A DNA stretch of 64,000 bases, from positions 5,156,501-5,220,500 of the forward strand of contig NZ_CP046907.1 of NCBI RefSeq assembly GCF_014083985.1, given 5' to 3'. The DNA is from Streptomyces sp. SCUT-3. Its GTDB lineage: Bacteria; Actinomycetota; Actinomycetes; Streptomycetales; Streptomycetaceae. Positions 1 to 8,610 of the stretch are shown piece by piece. Made by a program: the position numbers and the translations under genes. The notes under the pieces were generated by a model, which saw only the letters and a list, made by a program, of their open reading frames with translations, did no database searches and was not told the DNA's origin. The stretch's first letter is position 1. Each line of letters starts with the position of its first letter.

Positions 1-69
1 CCGACTGACACCGGCGCCCCGGGCGGTCCGGCCCGAGCCCCCGCGCCCCCAGCCGAAAGGCCACCACCC

Positions 70-1917
70 ATGCGCATCCTCGGAATCAACGCCCTCTTCC
101 ACGACCCCGCCGCCGCCCTCGTCGTCGACGGGCGCACCGTCGCCGCGGCCGAGGAGGAGCGGTTCTCCCGCCGCAAGCACGGCAAGCGGCCGGTGCCCTT
201 CTCCGCCTGGGAGGTGCCGGAGAAGGCCGCGGCCTGGTGCCTGGAGCAGGCCGGGCTGCGCCCGCAGGACCTGGACGCCGTCGCCTACTCCTTCGACCCG
301 TCCCTGGCCCGCCCCGCCGACGCGATGGGCCTGCACGACCCCTGGGACCACCTGCGCCTGGCCTACGCCCGCGAGGCGCCGAACTTCCTGGCCACCGCCC
401 TGCCCGGGCTCGACCCGGCCATCGTGCGCTTCGTGCCCCACCACATGGCGCACGCGGCGTCCGGCGCCCTGGCCGCGCCCGGTGCCGGGAACTCCTCCGT
501 GCTCGTCCTCGACGGCCGGGGCGAGGCCACCTCCCACCTGGCCGCCCGCCGCACCGGCGACCGCATCGAGCCCCTGTACGGCCAGGAACTGCCGCACTCC
601 CTCGGCCTGGTCCACGAGGAGCTCACCGAGCACCTGGGCTTCCTGCGCTCCTCCGACGAGTACAAGGTGATGGCGCTCGCCTCCCACGGCCGCCCCCGGA
701 TGCTCGCCGAGCTGCGCCGCCACGTGCACCCCACCGGGGACGGCGGCTTCCGGGCCGCCGGGGTGCCGTGGGCGGAGCTGAGCCGCCCCCGCCGCCCGGA
801 CGAGGCGTGGACGCAGGAGCACGCCGACCTGGCCGCCAGCGCCCAGGCGTGCCTGGAGGAGACCCTGCTCGACCTCGCCCGCTGGCTGCACGGCCGCACC
901 GGCGACCGGGTGCTCACCATGGCGGGGGGAGTGGCGCTCAACTGCGTGGCCAACTCCCGCATCGCCCGCGAGGGGCCCTTCGACCGGGTGTGGGTGCAGC
1001 CGGCCGCCGGCGACGCCGGCACCGCGCTCGGCGGCGCCCTGCTGCTGGCCGCCGCCGGCGGGGAGTCCCCGGAGCCGATGGCCGGGGCCGACCTGGGCCG
1101 CGGCTGGTCCGACGCCGAACTGGAGGCCTGGCTCAAGGCCGCCGCGGTGCCGTTCGACCGCCCGGTGGACATCGCCGAGACGGTCGCCGAGGCGCTGGCC
1201 CGCGACGAGATCGTCGCCTGGTTCCAGGGCCGCGCCGAGTACGGGCCGCGCGCCCTGGGCCACCGCTCCCTGCTCGCCCACCCGGGCCACTCCGGCAACC
1301 TCGAACGGCTCAACGACGTCAAGGGCCGCGAGCAGTTCCGCCCGGTGGCGCCGATGGTGCTCGCCGAGCGGGCCGCGGAGGTCTTCGACGGCCCCCTGCC
1401 CAGCCCCTACATGCTCTTCGTGCACGACGTGGCGCCGCAGTGGCGCGACCGCATCCCCGCCGTGGTCAACGTCGACGGCACCGCGCGCATCCAGACCGTC
1501 GACCCCGCGGCCGAGCCGCTGGTCGCCCGGATGCTCGGCCGCTTCGAACGGCTCACCGGACTGCCGGTGGTGGTCAACACCAGCCTGAACACGGCCGGGC
1601 GGCCCATGGTCGACGACCCCCGGGACGCGCTGGAGTGCTTCGGCTCGGCCCCCGTGGACATGCTGGCGATCGGGCCGTTCGCCGTCCGGCGCGCCGCGTT
1701 CTTCGCCGGCGGCCGGCCCGACGCGGTCACCGTGCGCGCCGGCCGCGCCCCTGCGCCCGGCACGCGCACCGCGACGGGCGGCCGCCGCCCGGCCGCGGGC
1801 CTGTCCGGCCTGGACGGCGGCATGGCCGGGCCCCCGGACGGGACGCCGGTCGTCCCGTACGTGGACGGCACCGCGGACGGCACCGTGAACGGCACCGCGG
1901 GGGAGGCCGGGCGATGA
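70..1917 (+). CDS. NodU/CmcH-family O-carbamoyltransferase
   Basis: Predicted to transfer a carbamoyl group from carbamoyl phosphate, via an adenylated intermediate, to a sugar or other hydroxyl. The 615-residue protein has the Kae1-like N-terminal fold of this family (FHDPAAAL near the start, HHMAH at about 124-128, MAGGVALNC at about 284-292) and the C-terminal YrdC-like half (YGPRALGHRSLL, FRPVAPMVL, VVNTSLN). The last ~60 residues are Gly/Thr/Asp-rich and outside the fold. It starts at ATG 70 behind a GAAAGG ribosome site and its stop overlaps the next start (ATGA), so it is probably translationally coupled to the glycosyltransferase. Family and context (glycosyltransferases, heptose genes) suggest sugar decoration; the acceptor cannot be told. 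Confidence 0.88.
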   Translation: MRILGINALFHDPAAALVVDGRTVAAAEEERFSRRKHGKRPVPFSAWEVPEKAAAWCLEQAGLRPQDLDAVAYSFDPSLARPADAMGLHDPWDHLRLAYAREAPNFLATALPGLDPAIVRFVPHHMAHAASGALAAPGAGNSSVLVLDGRGEATSHLAARRTGDRIEPLYGQELPHSLGLVHEELTEHLGFLRSSDEYKVMALASHGRPRMLAELRRHVHPTGDGGFRAAGVPWAELSRPRRPDEAWTQEHADLAASAQACLEETLLDLARWLHGRTGDRVLTMAGGVALNCVANSRIAREGPFDRVWVQPAAGDAGTALGGALLLAAAGGESPEPMAGADLGRGWSDAELEAWLKAAAVPFDRPVDIAETVAEALARDEIVAWFQGRAEYGPRALGHRSLLAHPGHSGNLERLNDVKGREQFRPVAPMVLAERAAEVFDGPLPSPYMLFVHDVAPQWRDRIPAVVNVDGTARIQTVDPAAEPLVARMLGRFERLTGLPVVVNTSLNTAGRPMVDDPRDALECFGSAPVDMLAIGPFAVRRAAFFAGGRPDAVTVRAGRAPAPGTRTATGGRRPAAGLSGLDGGMAGPPDGTPVVPYVDGTADGTVNGTAGEAGR

Positions 1918-3227
1918 GCACCCCCGCAGGCACCCCCGCGAGCACGCCCCCGTCCGGCGGCCCGGACTACGCGGTCGTCGTGCCCACCCTCGGCCGTCCC
2001 AGCCTGGACGCCTGCCTGCGGGCCCTCGCCGACGCCGAGGGGCCCCCGCCCCGCCGCGTCGTCGTCGTCGACGACCGGCCGCTGCAGGACTGCACGCCGC
2101 CCGCGGTGCGGGTGCCGGAGGAACTGCGCGGCACCGTCGAGATCGTTCCCGGCTGCGCGGCCGGGCCGGCCGCCGCCCGCAACGCGGGCTGGCGCGCCGC
2201 CGACGAGGAGTGGATCGCCTTCCTCGACGACGACGTGGTCCCCGGCCCGACCTGGGCGGCCGACCTCGCCGCGGACCTGGCGGCCGCCGGGCCCCGCACC
2301 GCCGGCGTGCAGGGGCGCGTCAGCGTGCCGCTGCCCACCGACCGCAGGCCCACCGACTGGGAGCGCGTCACCGCCGGGCTGGCCGACGCACGGTGGATCA
2401 CCGCCGACATGGCCTACCGGCGGGCCGCGCTGGAGGAGGTCGGCGGCTTCGACGAGCGGTTCCCGCGCGCCTTCCGCGAGGACGCCGACCTGGCGCTGCG
2501 ACTGCTGGACGCCGGCTGGACGCTGACCACCGGCGGCCGGCGCACCGAGCACCCGGTCCGCCCGGTTGACCGGTGGGTCTCGGTGCGCACCCAGGCCGGG
2601 AACGCCGACGACGTGCTGATGAACCGCCTGCACGGGCGGGACTGGTGGGGGCGGGCCGGGGCCCCGCGCGGCCGCCTGCCGCGCCACCTGGCGGTCACCG
2701 CCGCCGGGCTCGCCGCCCCGGTCCTCGCCGCGACGGGCCGGCCGCGCGCGGCCGCGGCCTGCGCCGGCCTGTGGCTGGCCGGCACCGCCGAGTTCGCCCT
2801 GGCCCGCGTCCTCCCCGGCCCGCGGACCCGGGAGGAGGTCATGACCATGGCGGCGACCAGCGTCCTCGTCCCGCCCGCGGCCACCGCGCACTGGCTGCGC
2901 GGACTGCTGCGGCACCGCCGGGCACGGCCCTGGACGGCGGCCCGCCCCCGCCCCCGGCCCCGGCGGCCGGGCCCCGCCGGGAACGGGCGCACGCGGCCTG
3001 AACGCCCGGACGGGTGCCCGGCTCCCCGCGTCCCGTCCGGGCCCCCGCGCCTCGCCCGGACCGGCCGTCCCGTCCGTCCGGGCGGGTCGTGGCGGCCGGC
3101 CCGGGCGGGGCGGGGCCGTGCCCGTCCGCGGAGCGCCCCGACCCTCTCCGGCCCTCCTCGACCCTCCCCGGCCCTCCCCGGGCGGCCGGACCGCTCCCTT
3201 CGGCGACCTGCGGGAAACAAGTCATGA
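1914..3227 (+). CDS. Glycosyltransferase family 2
   Basis: GT-A fold transferase using a nucleotide sugar. Seen in sequence: VVVPTLGRPSLDACL at the N-terminus, AARNAGWRAA, the metal-binding triple Asp FLDDDVVPGP (Asp 105-107), and a GGFDERFPRAFREDADLALR block typical of GT2 acceptor-side loops. ATG 1914 overlaps the stop of the carbamoyltransferase. After about residue 340 the protein runs into a ~100-residue Arg/Pro-rich tail that reads like translated intergenic DNA; another frame has a stop at 3001. The natural stop may therefore have been lost to a frameshift, given that neighbours are frameshifted. Fold assignment is firm, donor and acceptor unknown. Confidence 0.82.
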   Translation: MSTPAGTPASTPPSGGPDYAVVVPTLGRPSLDACLRALADAEGPPPRRVVVVDDRPLQDCTPPAVRVPEELRGTVEIVPGCAAGPAAARNAGWRAADEEWIAFLDDDVVPGPTWAADLAADLAAAGPRTAGVQGRVSVPLPTDRRPTDWERVTAGLADARWITADMAYRRAALEEVGGFDERFPRAFREDADLALRLLDAGWTLTTGGRRTEHPVRPVDRWVSVRTQAGNADDVLMNRLHGRDWWGRAGAPRGRLPRHLAVTAAGLAAPVLAATGRPRAAAACAGLWLAGTAEFALARVLPGPRTREEVMTMAATSVLVPPAATAHWLRGLLRHRRARPWTAARPRPRPRRPGPAGNGRTRPERPDGCPAPRVPSGPPRLARTGRPVRPGGSWRPARAGRGRARPRSAPTLSGPPRPSPALPGRPDRSLRRPAGNKS

Positions 3228-3323
3228 CATACGGTGATGTTTGCTTCTTTGGTCTCTGGTTAGCCGACACGCTGTGCATACCTCACCAGCACCAAGGGCA
3301 ACGACAGCCGCAGCCGACGGGCC
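3222..3323 (+). promoter_or_regulatory. AT-richer island before the heptose phosphatase gene
   Basis: About 100 bases here are visibly poorer in G+C than the surroundings, with runs such as GATGTTTGCTTCTTTGG. In a GC-rich actinobacterial genome such a patch upstream of a start usually marks a promoter. No convincing paired -35/-10 hexamers could be fixed, so this is only a likely promoter for the gene at 3324 and those coupled to it. Confidence 0.3.
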
Positions 3324-3920
3324 GTGGCTGCTCGACCTCGGCGCCCCGGTCCGCAGGACCGCGCCCCCGAGGGGCTGCCGGAGCGCCTGCCGGAGGCCGT
3401 GCTGTTCGACCGCGACGGCACCCTCGTCGAGGACGTCCCCTACAACGGCGACCCCGCCCTCGTCACCCCCATGCCCCGGGCCCGGGCCGCGCTCGACGTG
3501 CTGCGGGGGCTCGGGATCGCGGTGGGCGTGGTGAGCAACCAGTCCGGCGTCGCCCGGGGCCTGCTCGACCGCGAGCGCGTCGAGGCCGTGGCGCGCCGCG
3601 TCGACGCCCTGCTGGGCCCGTTCGCGGTGTGGGCGGTGTGCCCGCACGGCCCGGACGACCTGTGCGCCTGCCGCAAGCCCGCCCCCGGACTCGTCCTGGC
3701 CGCCTGCCACCGCCTGGGCGTCGACCCGTGCCGCACGGCCGTGGTCGGCGACACCGGCGCCGACACCGGCGCGGCCCGCGCGGCCGGCGCCCGCGGCGTC
3801 CTGGTCCCCACCCCGGTGACCCTGCCGGAGGAGGTCGCCGGGGCGGAGGAGACCGCCCCCGACCTCCTCGCCGCCGTGCACCTGCTGGTCACCCCCGCCC
3901 CGGCAGGAGGAGACCGGTGA
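3324..3920 (+). CDS. gmhB: HAD-IIIA phosphatase, D-glycero-D-manno-heptose 1,7-bisphosphate 7-phosphatase-like
   Basis: HAD-superfamily phosphatase of the GmhB/histidinol-phosphatase type, expected to remove the 7-phosphate of heptose bisphosphate. The nucleophile motif LFDRDGTLVED carries Asp29 and Asp31; VVSNQSGVARG is motif II; VVGDTGADTGAA is motif IV. A zinc-loop signature, Cys106-x-His108 ... Cys114-x-Cys116 followed by RKPAPG, is characteristic of GmhB. Start GTG 3324 is the first in frame that keeps the domain whole; the true start could be slightly downstream. Its TGA overlaps the GTG of the next gene. The GmhA-like isomerase further down supports a heptose role. Confidence 0.78.
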   Translation: MAARPRRPGPQDRAPEGLPERLPEAVLFDRDGTLVEDVPYNGDPALVTPMPRARAALDVLRGLGIAVGVVSNQSGVARGLLDRERVEAVARRVDALLGPFAVWAVCPHGPDDLCACRKPAPGLVLAACHRLGVDPCRTAVVGDTGADTGAARAAGARGVLVPTPVTLPEEVAGAEETAPDLLAAVHLLVTPAPAGGDR

Positions 3921-5048
3921 CGGCCGCCGGCACCGCGCCGCGCACTCTGGTGGTGCGCCTCGACAGCGCCGGGGACGTCCTGCTGGCGGGCCCCGCCGTG
4001 CGGGCTGCCGCGGCCGGCTCCTCCTTCACCGCCGTGCTGTGCGGACCGCAGGGGGAGCGGGCGGCACGGCTGCTGCCCGGCGTGGACGAGGTGCTGGTGC
4101 ACGACGCGCCGTGGGTCGGCCTGGAGCCGCCCCCGGTCAGCCGCGAGGAGACCGACGCCCTGGTCCGGGCCGTCGCCGCCCGCCGCTTCGACCGCGCCCT
4201 GGTCCTGGCCTCCTTCCACCAGAGCCCGCTGCCCGCCGCGCTGCTGCTCCGCCTCGCCGGCGTCGGCTGGATCGGCGCCGACAGCGAGCACTACCCCGGC
4301 GCGCTGCTCGACCTGCGCCACCGGCGCGCCCCCGGACGGCACGAGGCGCAGGCGGCCCTCGACCTCGCCCTGGCCGCCGGCTTCGCCCTCCCCCGGGCGA
4401 CGACGGGTCCCTGCGGATCACCCCGCCCCCGGACACCGCCCGCCTGACCGGCGACGACCCGTACCTGGTCGTCCACCCCGGGGCCGCCGTCCCGGCCCGC
4501 GCCCGGAGCCCGGGGCGGGCCGCCCGCGCGGTGGCCGCCCTGGCCCGCGCCGGGCACCGGGTGGTGGTCACCGGCGGGCCGGGCGAGAAGGAGCTGACGG
4601 CCGCCGTCGCCGGACGCCACGCCCTCGACCTCGACCTCGGCGGGCGCACCGGCCTGCCGGCGCTGGCCGGCGTGCTGGCCCGTGCCCGTGCCGTCGTCGT
4701 CGGCAACACCGGCCCGGCGCACCTGGCCGCGGCCGTCGGCACACCGGTGGTCTGCCTGTTCGCCCCGTCGTGCCCGCCGGGCGCTGGGCGCCCCACCGGG
4801 TGCCGCACGTCCTGCTCGGCCGGCCCCACGCCGCCTGCGCCGGCACCCGCGCCCGCACCTGCCCGGTCCCCGGCCACCCCTGCCTGGACTCGGTGACCGA
4901 CGACGAGGTGCTCGCCGCCGTCGACGCCCTGACCGGGCCCCGGCCCACCGCGGCCGGCGGGCCGGGGCCCGGTCAGGGCGCCGACGGCACGGCCCCGGGC
5001 GCCGGGCCCGGCGCGCCGGCCACCGACGAGAGCGAGGTGACCGTATGA
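3917..5048 (+). pseudogene. Frameshifted GT9 (ADP-heptose:glycan heptosyltransferase-like)
   Basis: A GT-B heptosyltransferase-family protein spread over three frames. Frame one runs from GTG 3917 (LVVRLDSAGDVLLAGPA) to about 4390. Homology continues in the -1 frame (SLRITPPPDTARLTG, YLVVHPG, GNTGPAHLAAAVGTPVVCL) to about 4766, then -1 again (GRWAPHRVPHVLLGRPHA) to the stop at 5048. Each break is repaired by one base: a C in the run 4390-4394 and a G near 4767. The last frame still overlaps the next gene's ATG, so the ancestral coupling is intact. Either a decayed gene or two one-base sequence errors; as given, only a truncated protein of about 175 residues can be made. Confidence 0.8.
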
Positions 5049-6011
5049 ACATCCTGCTGTGGCACGTGCACGGTTCCTGGACCACCGCGTTCGTCCAGGG
5101 ACCGCACCGCTACCTGGTGCCCGTCACGCCCGACCGCGGCCCGGACGGGCTCGGCCGGGCCCGCACCTTCGCCTGGCCCGACTCCGTCCACGAACTGACG
5201 CCGGAGCAGCTGCGCGGGGAACCGGTCGACCTCGTCGTCCTCCAGCGCCCCCACGAGGCGGAGCTGGCCGAGTGCTGGCTCGGCGGCCGGCGGCCCGGAC
5301 GCGGCGTACCCGCCGTCTACCTGGAGCACAACGCCCCGACGGCGACGTGCCGCACACCCGCCACCCGTGCGCGGACCGCGACGACCTCCTCCTCGTCCAC
5401 GTCACCCACTTCAACCGGCTGTTCTGGGACAACGGCGGCACCCGCACCGCGGTGGTCGAGCACGGCATCGTCGACCCCGGGCACCGCTGTACCGGCCGCG
5501 TCGAGCGTGCGGCCGTGGTCGTCAACGAGCCCGTGCGGCCCGCCCGCACCACCGGCACCGACCTGCTGCCCGCCCTGGCCGGCGCCGTCCCCCTGGACGT
5601 GTTCGGCATGCGCACCGGGGACTGGCCGAACACCTCGGCCTGCCGCCGGAGCGCTGCCGCACCCAGGACCTGCCACAGGCCGCCCTGCACGACGCCATGG
5701 CCGAACGCCGCCTCTACCTGCACCCGGTGCGCTGGACCTCCCTGGGACTGTCCCTGCTGGAGGCCATGCACCTGGGGATGCCGGTCGTCGCGCTCGCCAC
5801 CACCGAGGCGGTCGAGGCCGTGCCCGCAGGGGCCGGCGTGCTCTCCACCCGCCCCGAGGTCCTCGCCCGCGCCGCCCGCACCTACCTGAACGAACCGCAG
5901 GCGGCCGCCGAGGACGGGGCCCGGGCCCGCCGCGCCGCGCTCGAGCGGTACGGGCTCAAACGCTTCCTGAAGGACTGGGAGCGGCTGATCGAGGAGGTGA
6001 CCCGCGGATGA
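5045..6011 (+). pseudogene. Frameshifted GT-B glycosyltransferase
   Basis: Starts at ATG 5045 (MNILLWHVHGSW). The reading moves -1 at 5341-5342, where GG instead of GGG breaks YLEHNAPT from GDVPHTRHP, and -1 again at the G run 5617-5620, after FGMRTG and before LAEHLGLPPER. The final frame carries the GT-B donor-site block LEAMHLGMPVVALATTEAVE and ends at 6011, overlapping the next ATG. Adding one G at each place restores a protein of about 321 residues. Family is recognisable as a Streptomyces glycosyltransferase of the GT4-like type; the sugar is unknown. Inactive as written. Confidence 0.75.
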
Positions 6012-7388
6012 CCGGCACCGAACCGGGGACCCGGAACAGCGGCTTCGTCCGGGCGGGGGGCAAGGCCCGCGACATGGTCGCGCCCGTCCCGGGGGCGGCC
6101 GTCGTGCCGGGGGCGGCGGGCGTGCCGGGGGCGGGCGCCGCCCCGGGCGGCGGGAGCGGCCCGCTGCGCGTCGCGCTCGTCTCCGAGCACGCCAGCCCCC
6201 TGGCCGTCCTCGGCGGGGTGGACGTCGGCGGGCAGAACGTCCACGTGGCGCACCTCGCCGGGGCGCTCGCCGCGCGCGGCCACCGCGTCGTCGTCCACAC
6301 CCGCCGCGACGCCCCCGACCTGCCGGACCGTGTCCCCCTGCGCCCCGGCGTCGAGGTCCGCCACGTGCCCGCCGGGCCGGCCCGGCACATCCCCAAGGAC
6401 CGGCTGCTGCCCCACATGGCGCAGTTCGGCCGCTTCCTGGCGCGGGACTGGGAGAAGGACCGGCCCGACCTGGTCCACTCCCACTTCTGGATGTCCGGGC
6501 TGGCCGCGCTGCGCGCCACCGGGAAGCTCGGCCTGCCCCTGGTGCACACCTACCACGCGCTCGGCACGGTCAAGAAGCGCCACCAGGGCGAGGCCGACAC
6601 CAGCCCGGCCGGCCGGCCGCATCGCGATCGAGACCGACATCGGCAACGGGTGCGACCGGATCATCGCCACCTGCCGCGACGAGGTCGCCGAACTGACCGC
6701 CATGGGCGTGCCCGCACGGCACTGCACGGTCGTGCCCTGCGGCGTGGCCGTCGACCGCTTCACCCCGCACGGCCCGGCCGCCCCGCGCGGGGAGTTCCCC
6801 CACCGGCTGCTGCAGATCGGCCGCCTGGTGCCGCGCAAGGGCGCCGCGGTCTCGATCGCGGCCCTCGCCCGCGTCCCCGACGCCGAACTCCTCGTCGTCG
6901 GCGGCCCGCCGCCCGACCGGCTCGACGACGACCCCGAGGTGCGCAGGCTGCGCGACGCCGCCCGCGCGGCCGGGGTCGCCGACCGCGTCCGGTTCACCGG
7001 CGGCGTCGGCGCCGACGAGGTCCCCGCCCTGCTGCGCAGCGCGGACGTGGTCCTGTGCCCCGCGGACTACGAGCCGTTCGGCATCGTCCCGCTGGAGGCC
7101 ATGGGCTGCGGCACCCCGGTGGTCGCCAGCGCCGTCGGCGGACAGCTCGACACCGTCGCCGACCCGGGCACCGGGCGGCTGGTCCCGCCCGGTGACCCCG
7201 AGGCCCTGGCCGGGGCCGTCAACGCCCTGCTCGCCGACCCGGCGCAGCGGGCCGCCTGCGCGGCCGCCGGGCGCCGCAGGGTCCTGGACCGCTACGGCTG
7301 GGACCGGGTCGCGGCGGCCACCGAGGACGTCTACCGCGACGTCCTGGCCCGCCGCCCGGCCGCCGCCACCGTCACCGGGGCCGCGTGA
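6008..7388 (+). pseudogene. Frameshifted GT4 glycosyltransferase
   Basis: The N-terminal half (GGVDVGGQNVHVAHLA, HSHFWMSGLAALRA, TYHALGTVKKRH) resembles the MshA/sucrose-phosphate-synthase branch of GT4. It reads from ATG 6008 to about 6610, where the frame changes. The C-terminal half (RIAIETDIGNGCDRIIATC, EPFGIVPLEAMGCGTPVVAS, GRLVPPGDPEAL) runs on to 7388. The break lies in a GGCC repeat (about 6608-6620): three units are present, and removing one 4-base unit restores ADTSPAGRIAIE without gap. Unlike the two upstream pseudogenes this is a +4 change rather than a one-base loss. As written the product is truncated near residue 200. Confidence 0.78.
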
Positions 7389-7530
7389 CCGGCCGCGCGG
7401 CCGGGCCGCACAGGCCCCTCGTGCGGCCCCGCCGCCCGGTCGTCCCGCCGCCCAGCAGCCCCGTCGCCCGCCGGAAAGGAGGCCCGGGCCGAGAGCGCCG
7501 TCCCCGCGGACGCGCAGGGCCCGACCAGCC

Positions 7531-8208
7531 ATGACCGAACCCCACCGCGCCGCGCACGAACACTGCCGCTCGCTCCAGGACGCCCTGGACCGCCTCCGCG
7601 AGGACGGCCTGGACCGGCTCGCCGCATGGGGCGAGCACCTCGCCGCCCTGCTGCCCGCCGGGGGCCGCCTGCTGGCCGCGGGCAACGGCGGCAGCGCCGC
7701 CCAGGCCCAGCATCTGACGGCCGAACTCGTCGGGCGCTACCGCGACGAGCGCCCCGCCTACTCGGCCATCGCCCTGAACGCCGAGACCTCCAGCCTCACC
7801 GCCATCGGCAACGACTACGGCTACGAGGAGGTCTTCGCCCGGCAGGTCGCCGCCCACGGGCGCCCCGGCGACGTCCTCGTCCTGATGTCCACCTCCGGGC
7901 GCAGCCCGAACCTGCTGGCCGCCGCCGACACCGCCCGCGGCGCGGGACTGCCCGTGTGGGCCATGACCGGCCCGCGTCCCAACCCGCTGGCGGCCCGCGC
8001 CGACGAGGCGCTGTGCATCGACGCCCCGGCCACCGCCACCGTCCAGGAGGCGCACCTGGTGGCGCTGCACCTGCTGTGCGAGGCGTTCGACGCCGCCGTC
8101 GCCGGGCGGGACCCGGCGGCCGCCGACGAGGCCGCCCCCGTCCGCCGCGGCCGCCCCGTCGCCGTCCGCCCGGCCCCCGCCCCCGCGCCCGCGCGCAGGA
8201 CCGCGTGA
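7531..8208 (+). CDS. gmhA: SIS-domain phosphosugar isomerase, GmhA-like (sedoheptulose 7-phosphate isomerase)
   Basis: Expected to isomerise sedoheptulose 7-phosphate to D-glycero-D-manno-heptose 7-phosphate, the first heptose step. The SIS signature GNGGSAAQAQHLTAELVGRY is nearly identical to GmhA, and LMSTSGRSPN and VQEAHL complete the family pattern. ATG 7531 is used; a strong AAAGGAGG lies about 50 bases upstream, too far to serve it, so initiation is weakly supported. The last ~25 residues are an Ala/Pro/Arg tail beyond the domain and may be the edge of a deletion, because what follows is only the tail of a GT9 gene. Intact although its neighbours are broken. Confidence 0.83.
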   Translation: MTEPHRAAHEHCRSLQDALDRLREDGLDRLAAWGEHLAALLPAGGRLLAAGNGGSAAQAQHLTAELVGRYRDERPAYSAIALNAETSSLTAIGNDYGYEEVFARQVAAHGRPGDVLVLMSTSGRSPNLLAAADTARGAGLPVWAMTGPRPNPLAARADEALCIDAPATATVQEAHLVALHLLCEAFDAAVAGRDPAAADEAAPVRRGRPVAVRPAPAPAPARRTA

Positions 8209-8283
8209 CCGGCCGCCCCGCCGCCGCGGGCCCCGCCGCCCAAGGCCCCCGAACCGCCGCGTCCCCCGCCCCCGGAGGTGCCC

Positions 8284-8610
8284 GTGAAACCGCAGCAGCC
8301 ACTCGTCGTCGTCGGCGACACCGGGCTCGCCCACCTGGCCACGGCGCTGGGCACGCCGTCCGTGGTGCTCTTCGGCCCGGTCTCCCCCCGCCTGTGGGGG
8401 CCGCCGGACCACCCGGCGCACCGGGTGCTGTGGCGGCCGGACGCCGCCGACCGCGACCGGCCCCGCCCGGGCGACGCCCACGGCGACCGCCCCGACGAAC
8501 GGCTGCTGCGCATCACCGCCGAGGACGTCCTGGCCGCGTTCGACGCGCTCCCGCCCGCCGGGCGCGGCCCCGCCGCGGCCCCCGGCCGAGTCCCGGAGCC
8601 GCTGTCATGA
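8284..8610 (+). pseudogene. C-terminal remnant of a GT9 heptosyltransferase
   Basis: Only the distal third of a GT9 protein remains: VVVGDTGLAHLATALGTP, then VVLFGPVSPRLWGPP and a helical tail to TGA 8610. About 230 residues of N-terminal domain are missing; the sequence between the gmhA stop (8208) and 8284 does not encode them in any frame. GTG 8284 sits four bases behind GGAGG, so a ~108-residue fragment might be translated, but it could not be an active transferase. This is best explained by a deletion that also removed whatever lay between gmhA and this gene. The TGA overlaps the next ATG. Confidence 0.78.

Noticed and set aside
363-1322. Long open frames opposite or beside real genes, e.g. 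363-1322 minus and 237-1913 plus
   Set aside because: High G+C at third positions leaves stop-poor alternative frames; these are Arg/Pro/Gly-rich, match no family and lie over well-supported genes.
4390-6620. Programmed ribosomal frameshifting in the glycosyltransferase genes
   Set aside because: Five sites without slippery heptamers or consistent direction (four single-base losses, one four-base gain) do not fit a programmed mechanism.
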